Shown here piece by piece: positions 7,402 through 14,677 of a stretch of 64,000 nucleotides of DNA (position 1 is the stretch's first letter; every line of letters starts with the position of its first letter). The notes below the pieces were generated by a model, which saw only the letters and a program-made list of their open reading frames with translations, did not search any database and had not been told where the DNA came from. The position numbers and the translations under genes were made by a program. The stretch comes from Ralstonia sp. A12 (lineage in GTDB: Bacteria; Pseudomonadota; Gammaproteobacteria; Burkholderiales; Burkholderiaceae), in assembly GCF_000801955.1 (NCBI RefSeq), contig NZ_JSZO01000007.1:310001-374000 (forward strand), given 5' to 3'.

Positions 7402-9768
7402 TCAGGCGGTCAGCGGGGCGCTGCGGATGGCGTCCACGGCCTTGAGGATTTCCTCGCTGGTGGCCGGTGCGTTCAGCGGCGGGCTCGTACGGCCATCGCC
7501 CACGGCAGCCACCGCATCGCGGATGGCGAAGAACACCGAGAACGGCAGCAGCAGCGGCGGCTCGCCCAGCGCCTTGGAACGGTGGATGCTGTCTTCCACG
7601 TTGGCGTTGTTGAACAGGCGCACGCGGAAGTCCGGCGGACAGTCGTTGACCGTCGGGATCTTGTAAGTGGACGGTGCGTGCGTCATCAGCTTGCCGCTCT
7701 TGTTCCACCACAGTTCTTCCGTGGTCAGCCAGCCCATGCCCTGGATGAACGCGCCTTCCACTTGGCCGATGTCCAGCGCCGGGTTGATCGAGCGGCCCGC
7801 ATCGTGCAGCACGTCGGCGCGCAGCAGGCGCCATTCGCCGGTGAGCGTATCGACCACCACCTCCGACACGGCAGCGCCGTATGCATAGTAGTAGAACGGG
7901 CGACCGGCCAGCTTGGATTGATCCCAGTGCAGCTTGGGCGTGGCGTAGAAGCCATCCGACCACAATTGCACGCGGGCAATGTAGGCCAGGCGGATCACCT
8001 CATCGAACGCCACTCGGCGTGCACCGATCTCCAGTTGGTCGCCCACAAAAGCGACCGTCTCGATGGGCACGTCGTAGTGCTGTGCGGCAAAGGCGGTCAG
8101 GCGCTCGCGGATCTGGCGTGCAGCGTCTTGCGCGGCCTTGCCGTTCAGGTCGCTGCCCGTCGATGCTGCCGTGGCCGACGTGTTGGCCACCTTGCTGGTG
8201 TCCGTTGCCGTCACGCGAATGCGGGTGAAGGCAACGCCCAGTTCGTGTGCCACAACCTGTGCGACCTTCGTGTTCAGGCCCTGGCCCATTTCGGTGCCGC
8301 CGTGGTTCACGAGGATCGAGCCGTCGTTGTACACGTGCACAAGCGCGCCGGCCTGGTTGAAGTGCTTCACGTTGAACGAGATGCCGAACTTCACCGGCGT
8401 CAGTGCCAGGCCACGCTTGAGCACGGGGCTCGTTGCGTTGAACGCGCGGATCTCTTCGCGGCGGGCACGATAGTCGGACGTCGCTTCCAACTCATCAAGC
8501 AGTTCGTGGATGACGTTGTCTTCCACGGTCTGGCCGTACGGCGTGACGTTGTTTTTGTCCTTGCCGTACAGGTTGGCGCGGCGCACGTCGAGCGAGTCAC
8601 GGCCGACCGAGCGCGCGATGTTGTCCATGATGTACTCGATGGCAAACGCGCCCTGCGGGCCGCCGAAGCCGCGGAACGCGGTGTTCGACTGCGTGTTGGT
8701 GCGTGCGCAGAAGCCGTCGATCTCCACATCCGACAGCCAGTAGGCGTTGTCGAAGTGGCAGATGGCGCGCGTCATCACGGGGCCGGACAAGTCGGCCGAG
8801 AAACCAGCGCGCGAGGTCATGTCGCACGTGATGCCGAGGATGCGGCCGTTGTCGTCGTAACCGGCTTCGTAACCGAAGCGGAAGTCGTGACGCTTGCCGG
8901 TGATCATCATGTCGTCGTCGCGGTCCGGACGCAGCTTGACCGGGCAGGCGAGCTTCCAGGCTGCCAGCGAAGCGCAGCATGCAAAGATGCCCGATTGCGA
9001 TTCCTTGCCGCCAAAGCCACCGCCCATACGGCGGCATTCCACTAGCACCTGATTGGCGTGCCAGCCCAGCATGTGCGAGACCATGTGCTGCATCTCGGTC
9101 GGGTGCTGCGTCGAGCACCACACGTGCATGCCGTTGTCTTCCTTCGGCACCGCGTACGAGATCTGGCTTTCCAGATAGAACTGTTCCTGGCCGCCCAGTG
9201 ACATCTGGCCTGCTTCGGAACGCGGCGCGGCAGCAATGCGCTCTGCCGGCTCACCGCGCTTGAGGTGCATCGGCGGCAGCACGGATTTGCCAGCGGCGCG
9301 CGCCTCTTCAGGCGTGAGCAGCGGGGGCAGGACTTCGTATTCGATCTGCCCCAAGCGTGCCGCGCGGCGTGCTGCATCGTGCGACGTGGCCACCACGATG
9401 AACATCGGCTGGCCGATGAAGTGCACCGTATCAGTGGCCAGGATCGGATCATCGTGGATGATCGGACCGCAATCATTGGTGCCCGGAATGTCGGCCGAGG
9501 TGAATACGGCCACCACACCCGGCGCGGCTTTCACGCGGTCCAGGTTCATGTTGACGATGCGCGCGTGGGCTTGCGTGCTCATGCCCAGCGCGGCGTGCAG
9601 CGTACCTGCCAGCTCGGGAATGTCGTCGGTATAGGTGGCGGTGCCGGCAACGTGCAGATGCGCCGATTCGTGCGGCCGCGAGATGCCGACCATAGCACCG
9701 CGCTGGTCAGGAATAGCCGCTGCAATATCGGCTTCTGCGAGCAGGAAGGCCTCGGTTTGCTTGTTCAT
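7402..9768 (-). CDS. xdhB: Xanthine dehydrogenase molybdopterin-binding subunit
   Basis: The 788-residue large subunit carries the molybdenum cofactor and oxidises hypoxanthine to xanthine and xanthine to urate. Cofactor-binding loops GGGFGGKE, RGFGGPQG and TEMGQGLNTK are present. The catalytic glutamate is Glu736 in ALGEPPLLLP, as in Rhodobacter XdhB. Length is normal. It lies 22 bases downstream of xdhA, which supplies FeS clusters and FAD for the cytoplasmic complex. Confidence 0.97.
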   Translation of the reverse strand: MNKQTEAFLLAEADIAAAIPDQRGAMVGISRPHESAHLHVAGTATYTDDIPELAGTLHAALGMSTQAHARIVNMNLDRVKAAPGVVAVFTSADIPGTNDCGPIIHDDPILATDTVHFIGQPMFIVVATSHDAARRAARLGQIEYEVLPPLLTPEEARAAGKSVLPPMHLKRGEPAERIAAAPRSEAGQMSLGGQEQFYLESQISYAVPKEDNGMHVWCSTQHPTEMQHMVSHMLGWHANQVLVECRRMGGGFGGKESQSGIFACCASLAAWKLACPVKLRPDRDDDMMITGKRHDFRFGYEAGYDDNGRILGITCDMTSRAGFSADLSGPVMTRAICHFDNAYWLSDVEIDGFCARTNTQSNTAFRGFGGPQGAFAIEYIMDNIARSVGRDSLDVRRANLYGKDKNNVTPYGQTVEDNVIHELLDELEATSDYRARREEIRAFNATSPVLKRGLALTPVKFGISFNVKHFNQAGALVHVYNDGSILVNHGGTEMGQGLNTKVAQVVAHELGVAFTRIRVTATDTSKVANTSATAASTGSDLNGKAAQDAARQIRERLTAFAAQHYDVPIETVAFVGDQLEIGARRVAFDEVIRLAYIARVQLWSDGFYATPKLHWDQSKLAGRPFYYYAYGAAVSEVVVDTLTGEWRLLRADVLHDAGRSINPALDIGQVEGAFIQGMGWLTTEELWWNKSGKLMTHAPSTYKIPTVNDCPPDFRVRLFNNANVEDSIHRSKALGEPPLLLPFSVFFAIRDAVAAVGDGRTSPPLNAPATSEEILKAVDAIRSAPLTA

Positions 9769-9790
9769 ACGATGTCTCTTTGCAGTCGGC

Positions 9791-11305
9791 TCAGGCGGCG
9801 GTGAGGGTATTCAGTTCGACCGCGCGCACATTGATCTGTTCGGGCGTGAGCGGCGCGTCGGTACGGGTTTCCAGCCAGAAGCGGTACACCGTGTTGGCCG
9901 CCGACACGCGGCGGTAGTTGTCGGTGGCGCGCATGTCAGTCAGCGGGGTGTAGTCGCGCGACATGGCTGCCATGGCAGCACGCACCGTCGCTTCGTTCCA
10001 CGGTTGGCCGACGATGGCGGCTTCGGTTTCAGCGGCGCGCTTGGACGTTGCCGCCATGCCGCCGTAAGCGATGCGTGCGCTGCGCACAATGTCGCCGTCC
10101 AGTTCGATGGCCAGCGCTGCGCACACAGCCGAGATGTCTTCGTCAAAGCGCTTGGACAGCTTGTACGTGCGGAAGCGCATGGCGTCGCGACCCTCGCGCA
10201 CCGGGATGCGCATACCAGCCACGAACTCGCCTTCTTCCATCGCGTTCTTCTGGTAGGCGAGGTAGAGGTCTTCGAGCGGCAGCTCGCGGCGCACGTCGCC
10301 ACGCTGCAGCACGACGCGCGTGCCGATGGCGATGAGTGCCGGGGCCGAGTCACCGATCGGCGAACCGTTGGCGACGTTGCCGCCCAGCGTGCCGGCGTTG
10401 CGGATCGGCAGCGAGGCGAAGCGCTTCCACAACTCGGTCAGCTCGGGGTAGTCCTGGGCGAGGAAGTCGTAGGCCTTTTCCAGCGAGACGGCGGCGCCGA
10501 TCTCGATCCAGCCGTCGCGCTTTTCCAGGGCGTACAGGTCAGCCACTTGGCCGATGTAGAGGATGTCGCCCAGATCGCGGAACTGCTTGGTCACCCACAG
10601 GCCCACGTCGGTGCTGCCGGCCAGGATACGGATGTCCGGGTGCGCAGCCTTGATGGCGGCGAATGCCGATGCCGTGCGCGGCGCGTAGAAGCGCGGAGCG
10701 TTCTCGGTGTAGGCAGGTGCGTAGCTGAAGGTATCCGTGCGTTGCAGTTTGCGCAGCGTTTCCGCCAGTTGCGTGCGGTCAATGCCGGCGGGGGAGGGCA
10801 GCTCGAACATGCGTTCGCCCGCATCGATGATGGGGCGGTAGCCCGTGCAGCGGCACAGGTTGCCCGTGAGCGAATCGCAGATGGTTTGGCGCGAGGGGAT
10901 TGGCGCCTCGCTGCCGGTGTTCTCGTACAGCGCGTAGAGCGACATCACGAAGCCTGGCGTGCAGAAGCCGCACTGCGAGCCGTGACACTCCACCATGGCT
11001 TCCTGCACCGGGTGCAGGGTGCCGTCCTTGCCGCGCACGTCTTCCACGGTGAACAGCGCCTTGCCGTCCAGCGTGGGCAGGAACTGGATGCACGCGTTGA
11101 CCGCCTTCAGGCCGACGCTGCCGTCTTCCTGCAGTTCGCCAAGCACGACCGTGCATGCACCGCAATCGCCCTCGGCGCACCCTTCCTTGGTGCCTGTACA
11201 GTGTGCGTCTTCACGCAGGTATTGGAGCACCGTACGGGTGATCGGCGCGTCCGTGACGGTGCGCACCTGGCCGCGGTGGAAGAAGCGGATGGGCTGAGTC
11301 TCCAT
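9791..11305 (-). CDS. xdhA: Xanthine dehydrogenase FeS/FAD subunit
   Basis: The 504-residue small subunit carries a plant-ferredoxin-type 2Fe-2S cluster (Cys43, Cys48, Cys51, Cys72), a second helical 2Fe-2S domain (Cys112, Cys115, Cys151, Cys153) and an FAD domain from about residue 190 (ILAGSTDVGLW, GGNVANGSPIGDS). It passes electrons from molybdenum to NAD+. I start it at the ATG at 11305, where METQPIRFF matches XdhA N-termini. The 69 extra upstream codons lack family similarity. It is the first gene of the leftward purine operon and is divergent from a LysR gene. Confidence 0.96.
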   Translation of the reverse strand: METQPIRFFHRGQVRTVTDAPITRTVLQYLREDAHCTGTKEGCAEGDCGACTVVLGELQEDGSVGLKAVNACIQFLPTLDGKALFTVEDVRGKDGTLHPVQEAMVECHGSQCGFCTPGFVMSLYALYENTGSEAPIPSRQTICDSLTGNLCRCTGYRPIIDAGERMFELPSPAGIDRTQLAETLRKLQRTDTFSYAPAYTENAPRFYAPRTASAFAAIKAAHPDIRILAGSTDVGLWVTKQFRDLGDILYIGQVADLYALEKRDGWIEIGAAVSLEKAYDFLAQDYPELTELWKRFASLPIRNAGTLGGNVANGSPIGDSAPALIAIGTRVVLQRGDVRRELPLEDLYLAYQKNAMEEGEFVAGMRIPVREGRDAMRFRTYKLSKRFDEDISAVCAALAIELDGDIVRSARIAYGGMAATSKRAAETEAAIVGQPWNEATVRAAMAAMSRDYTPLTDMRATDNYRRVSAANTVYRFWLETRTDAPLTPEQINVRAVELNTLTAA

Positions 11306-11360
11306 GGGGTGTCTACGCTTGTTTGTGTGTGTAACGGAACCATAGCACCGGGCCAGGAAT

Positions 11361-11375
11361 GCAATATTTGGCCCA
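11361..11375 (-). promoter_or_regulatory. Possible sigma-54 promoter for the xdh operon
   Basis: On the minus strand TGGGCCAAATATTGC aligns with the sigma-54 -24/-12 pattern TGGCACR-N4-TTGC, with two mismatches in the -24 block. The invariant GG and GC are correctly spaced. The predicted start is near 11350, about 45 bases before xdhA. GGGCCA/TGGCCC arms (11350-11374) overlap it. No enhancer site was identified. Confidence 0.35.
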
Positions 11376-11407
11376 GGTGATAACCCGCATCGGAAAGCCA
11401 AAATCCG

Positions 11408-11417
11408 GGGTATACCC
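11408..11417. promoter_or_regulatory. Palindrome GGGTATACCC, candidate LysR-type operator
   Basis: A perfect 10-bp palindrome lies midway in the 223-base region between the divergent xdhA and LysR genes. LysR regulators usually bind dyads in exactly this position to activate the divergent operon and repress themselves. A weaker pair AACG...CGTT follows near 11463-11480. The evidence is positional and symmetry-based only. Confidence 0.35.
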
Positions 11418-11528
11418 GCCGGTAGTGGTCTGGCGGCGCGACGTACAAGTGACATACACTGAGAACGTCCCCTCGCACGTTTTATAGACGGTACGGTACT
11501 GCCCCCCGTCACCTATTTTCGCCTCCAG

Positions 11529-12473
11529 ATGCACGGCAAAGATCACCTCGATACCTACCTCCTGCGCGTCCTGTACACGCTGCTCACCGAGCAGAGCGTG
11601 ACGCGTACGGCCGTCAAGCTTGGCCAGTCGCAGCCGGCCATCAGCAATACGCTCAAGCGCCTGCGCGAGATCACGGGCGACGCCATCCTCGTGCGCGGCA
11701 AGAACGGTATGGTGCCGACCGAGCGTGGCCACGAACTGCTCGCCCTGGCCCAGCAGAGCCTGGAGGCGATGGAGCGCATTGCCCGCCCTTCACAGGAGTT
11801 CGACCCCGGCAACACCACGCGCACCTTCCACCTGGGCGCGCCTGACTACCTGGACGCCTTCTTCCTGCCGAACATCGTCGAGCGCCTGCGCAAGCAAGCG
11901 CCGCAGGCCAAGCTGGTGGTGCATCCGCTCAATGCGGGCGTCGATTACCTGGCCGCGCTGGAGCAGGGCGGCATGGATCTGGTGATCGGCAACTGGCTTT
12001 CGCCGCCGGAGCACCTGCACATTTCCCCGCTGTTCGACGATGAAGTCGTCTGCATGCTGGGCGCGCAGCACCCGCTGGCGCGCAAGGGCATCTCGCTCAA
12101 GCATTACGTGGAGATGCCGCACCTGGCGCCCGCGCCGTATGCGGTCATGCAGCGCAGCATGATCGATCAAGCACTTGCAGAGCAAGGGCTGAAGCGGCAG
12201 ATCCAGGTGTCGCTGCCGTACTTCGGGCTGGTGCCCTATGTGCTGATGCGCACGGATCTCGTCTTCACGACCGGCCGCCAGTTTGCCGCGCATTGTGCGC
12301 AGTACCTGCCGATCCGCATCCTGCCGACGCCCATGGCGTTCCCGAAGATGCGCTTCTACCAGCTCTGGCATGAGCGCAGCCACGCTGCGCCCGATGTGAT
12401 GTGGCTGCGCCGGATGATCGGCGAAGTGGCCGCTGAGCTGCCGCAGCATCCGCAATTGGAAACGGCGGCCTGA
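11529..12473 (+). CDS. LysR-family transcriptional regulator
   Basis: The 314-residue protein has an N-terminal winged helix-turn-helix (about residues 8-66, core VTRTAVKLGQSQPAISNTLKRLR). A LysR substrate-binding domain follows (about 95-300). It is divergent from the xdh-ade-guaD operon, which makes that operon its most likely target, with a purine or purine-breakdown product as effector. Its NodD/PcpR-like N-terminus (YLLRVLYTLLTEQSVT) does not define a ligand. Confidence 0.92.
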   Translation: MHGKDHLDTYLLRVLYTLLTEQSVTRTAVKLGQSQPAISNTLKRLREITGDAILVRGKNGMVPTERGHELLALAQQSLEAMERIARPSQEFDPGNTTRTFHLGAPDYLDAFFLPNIVERLRKQAPQAKLVVHPLNAGVDYLAALEQGGMDLVIGNWLSPPEHLHISPLFDDEVVCMLGAQHPLARKGISLKHYVEMPHLAPAPYAVMQRSMIDQALAEQGLKRQIQVSLPYFGLVPYVLMRTDLVFTTGRQFAAHCAQYLPIRILPTPMAFPKMRFYQLWHERSHAAPDVMWLRRMIGEVAAELPQHPQLETAA

Positions 12474-12503
12474 GCTGCCGTCCGGTTTCCCATCGCAGCG
12501 GGG

Positions 12504-13352
12504 TTACTTCCCGCTCGCCACTGCTCTCCCGTAGTCAGGGAAGAACACCTGCTCCCCGTTCACCTTGAAATCGGCAATCACCTGCTGGCCGGCGGTCGAG
12601 GTGATCCACTCGATCAGCCTGGTCGCATCCGCATAGTTGATGCTCGGATACTTCTTCGGGTTCACGGCGATGATCCCGTACGGGTTGAACATGCGCGCGT
12701 CCCCGGTCAGCACGATGTCCAGGCCTGTCTTGGCGCGGTAGGCGCCATAGGTGGCGCGGTCGGATAGCGTGTACGCGTTCATCTGCGCGGCCATGTTCAG
12801 CACTTCGCCCATCCCCAGGCCCGCGCTCACGTACCAGGGCTTGCCCTTCGGATCGATGTTGGCCGTCTTCCAGTAGGCCTTTTCCATCACATCGGTGCCG
12901 GAGTTGTCGCCGCGCGAGATGAACTTGGTGCCGGACTTCTCGCCGGCGGCGGCGATGGCCTCCATGCCCTGGATGACATTCTTCTGACCGCGGATGCCTG
13001 CCGGGTCCGCCGTTGGGCCGACGAGGATGAAGTCGTTGTACATCACGTCCCGCCGGTCGATACCGCCACCCGAGGCGACGAAGGCATCTTCCAGTTGCCG
13101 GGCGTGCACGAGCACCACGTCCACATCACCCGATTCCCCCAGTTTGACTGCCTTGCCAGTGCCAACGGCAATCACGTGCACATGGATGCCGGTGGCGGCC
13201 TCGAACTTGGGCAACAGCACTTTGAGCAAACCGGAGTTTTCCGTACTGGTGGTGGTTGCCATGCGGAGATCGGCTGCATATGCAGCGCTGGCGAACGTCA
13301 GTGCCAGGCAGGTGATGGCGGACAACCGAAGGGTTTGGAGCAATCCGGGCAT
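12504..13352 (-). CDS. Tungstate/molybdate-type substrate-binding protein (TupA-like)
   Basis: The 282-residue periplasmic protein has a signal peptide (cleavage about AYA26). It then shows the TupA/ModA-like fold signature LRMATTTSTENSGLL, VGTGKAVKLGESGDVDVVLVHA, SRGDNSGTDVMEK and NPYGIIAVNPKKYP. TupA proteins deliver tungstate, sometimes molybdate, to a TupBC permease. No permease or ATPase gene is adjacent here. The ATG at 13352 starts the signal peptide directly; the longer in-frame reading overlaps the divergent regulator. Proximity to a molybdoenzyme operon suggests molybdate or tungstate supply. Confidence 0.88.
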   Translation of the reverse strand: MPGLLQTLRLSAITCLALTFASAAYAADLRMATTTSTENSGLLKVLLPKFEAATGIHVHVIAVGTGKAVKLGESGDVDVVLVHARQLEDAFVASGGGIDRRDVMYNDFILVGPTADPAGIRGQKNVIQGMEAIAAAGEKSGTKFISRGDNSGTDVMEKAYWKTANIDPKGKPWYVSAGLGMGEVLNMAAQMNAYTLSDRATYGAYRAKTGLDIVLTGDARMFNPYGIIAVNPKKYPSINYADATRLIEWITSTAGQQVIADFKVNGEQVFFPDYGRAVASGK

Positions 13353-13393
13353 GTTGTGAGCAGGGGGTAAGAGACGTGGACGCTTTATGTCGG

Positions 13394-13416
13394 ATGTTGC
13401 ATGATGTCGGCAACAT
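13394..13416. promoter_or_regulatory. Inverted repeat ATGTTGC-N9-GCAACAT, candidate operator
   Basis: Perfect 7-bp arms (13394-13400 and 13410-13416) lie in the 159-base gap between the tupA-like gene and the divergent ModE-like regulator gene. The position is right for autoregulation and control of tupA. The sequence is not the classical E. coli ModE box. Confidence 0.45.
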
Positions 13417-13511
13417 TGAGGCGGTCGGCGGCCACAATGCGCCCGCCTCGGGAAGTGATGGGAATTGTTTTCCGGGAGCATGAGCGAAGTAAATAGGAAA
13501 CCATAAACATA

Positions 13512-14612
13512 ATGACGTTCCAGTTCGAGGTATTTCCGGTGGTTGGCGCGGACGACAATCCGCGCGCCAACGGCAAGGTCTTTCAGTTGCTGCGGGCGGT
13601 GCGCGAAACGGGGTCGCTGCACCGGGCAGCCAAGCAGGTGGGGTTGTCGTACCGGCACGCATGGGGCGTGATGCGCTCGTGGGAAGAGATGCTCGGACGG
13701 GCTTTGCTGGATATGGAGCGCGGCCGCGGCGCATCGCTCACGCTGTTCGGCGAGCGCATGTTGCGTGCGGAGATGCGCCTGCGCGAGCAGCTTGATCCGG
13801 CCGTGCGCCAGGCCATGGGCCAGTTCATGGCGGAGCTGGAAGACGCCTCGCAGTCGCAAACGCGCATTCGCTTCTCAGGCAGCCACGATCCGGCAGTGGA
13901 AGTGCTGGCCGAGACCTTTGCGCATGAAAGCCATGCCTCGCAGCTCGATACCGTGTTCTGCAGTGCGGTGGAAGGGCTGATCTGCCTGCAGGAGAAACAG
14001 TGCGAGGTGGCCGGCTTCTATGTGGCGCCGCAACAGGGTGCCGGTTCGATCGCTCACCAGACGTTGCGCAAGTGGCTGCGTCCGACCGCCGTGCGCCTGA
14101 TCGCCCTGGCAGACCGGGAGCAGGGGCTGATGATGTCGCCGGAATGGGCGGGGCGTGTGCAGTCGCTACAGGATTTGGCGCGCACGCAGGCGCGATTTAT
14201 CAATCGCCAGCGCAGTTCGGGTACGCGCCTGCTGTTCGATCAGTTGCTGGTGGCTGCCGGGCTGTACCCAGATCAGATCAACGGTTACGACGAACAGGAA
14301 TTCTCCAGCGACAAGATCGCTGTGGCTGTGCAGGAAGGGCGGGCGGACGTTGGCTTTGGCCTGCGCCCCGGCGCCGAGGCCCATGGCCTGCATTTCGTGC
14401 CGCTCACCCGTGAGACGTACTACCTGGCGGTGCGCCGCAATGACGCGCTCAGCCTCTGGGTGCGCGAGCTGATCGAGCGCATTGGCCAGCCGGTGTTCCG
14501 CGAGGGCCTGAGCCATCTGGCTGGCTATCGCGCCACCGAGCAGGTCGCGCTGCTCACCGCTGACCAGGCGTTGCCCTGGCACGCCGAGGACGCCCGCGCG
14601 CTGGCCCACTGA
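13512..14612 (+). CDS. ModE-like HTH regulator fused to a periplasmic-binding-protein-like domain
   Basis: The 366-residue cytoplasmic one-component regulator has an N-terminal ModE/LysR-like winged helix (about residues 18-85, GSLHRAAKQVGLSYRHAWGVMRSWEE). A C-terminal domain related to the PBP-like proteins of COG1910 follows (about 115-350; RSSGTRLLFDQLL, EGRADVGFGLRPGAE). The C-domain probably senses an oxyanion or molybdopterin-related ligand directly. It is divergent from the tupA-like gene, its obvious target. Classical ModE has MOP/TOBE ligand domains instead, so this is the alternative architecture. Confidence 0.88.
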   Translation: MTFQFEVFPVVGADDNPRANGKVFQLLRAVRETGSLHRAAKQVGLSYRHAWGVMRSWEEMLGRALLDMERGRGASLTLFGERMLRAEMRLREQLDPAVRQAMGQFMAELEDASQSQTRIRFSGSHDPAVEVLAETFAHESHASQLDTVFCSAVEGLICLQEKQCEVAGFYVAPQQGAGSIAHQTLRKWLRPTAVRLIALADREQGLMMSPEWAGRVQSLQDLARTQARFINRQRSSGTRLLFDQLLVAAGLYPDQINGYDEQEFSSDKIAVAVQEGRADVGFGLRPGAEAHGLHFVPLTRETYYLAVRRNDALSLWVRELIERIGQPVFREGLSHLAGYRATEQVALLTADQALPWHAEDARALAH

Positions 14613-14677
14613 AGTCGTGCGAACATGGCGGGGTTTGCGTGATCGATGTCGATGCGCGCCCTGTCCATGTTCCGCCC

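Noticed and set aside
6718-11380. Two long plus-strand frames opposite xdhA-xdhB-xdhC
   Set aside because: Antisense shadows; the minus-strand proteins have complete cofactor motifs, and the plus-strand frames have none.
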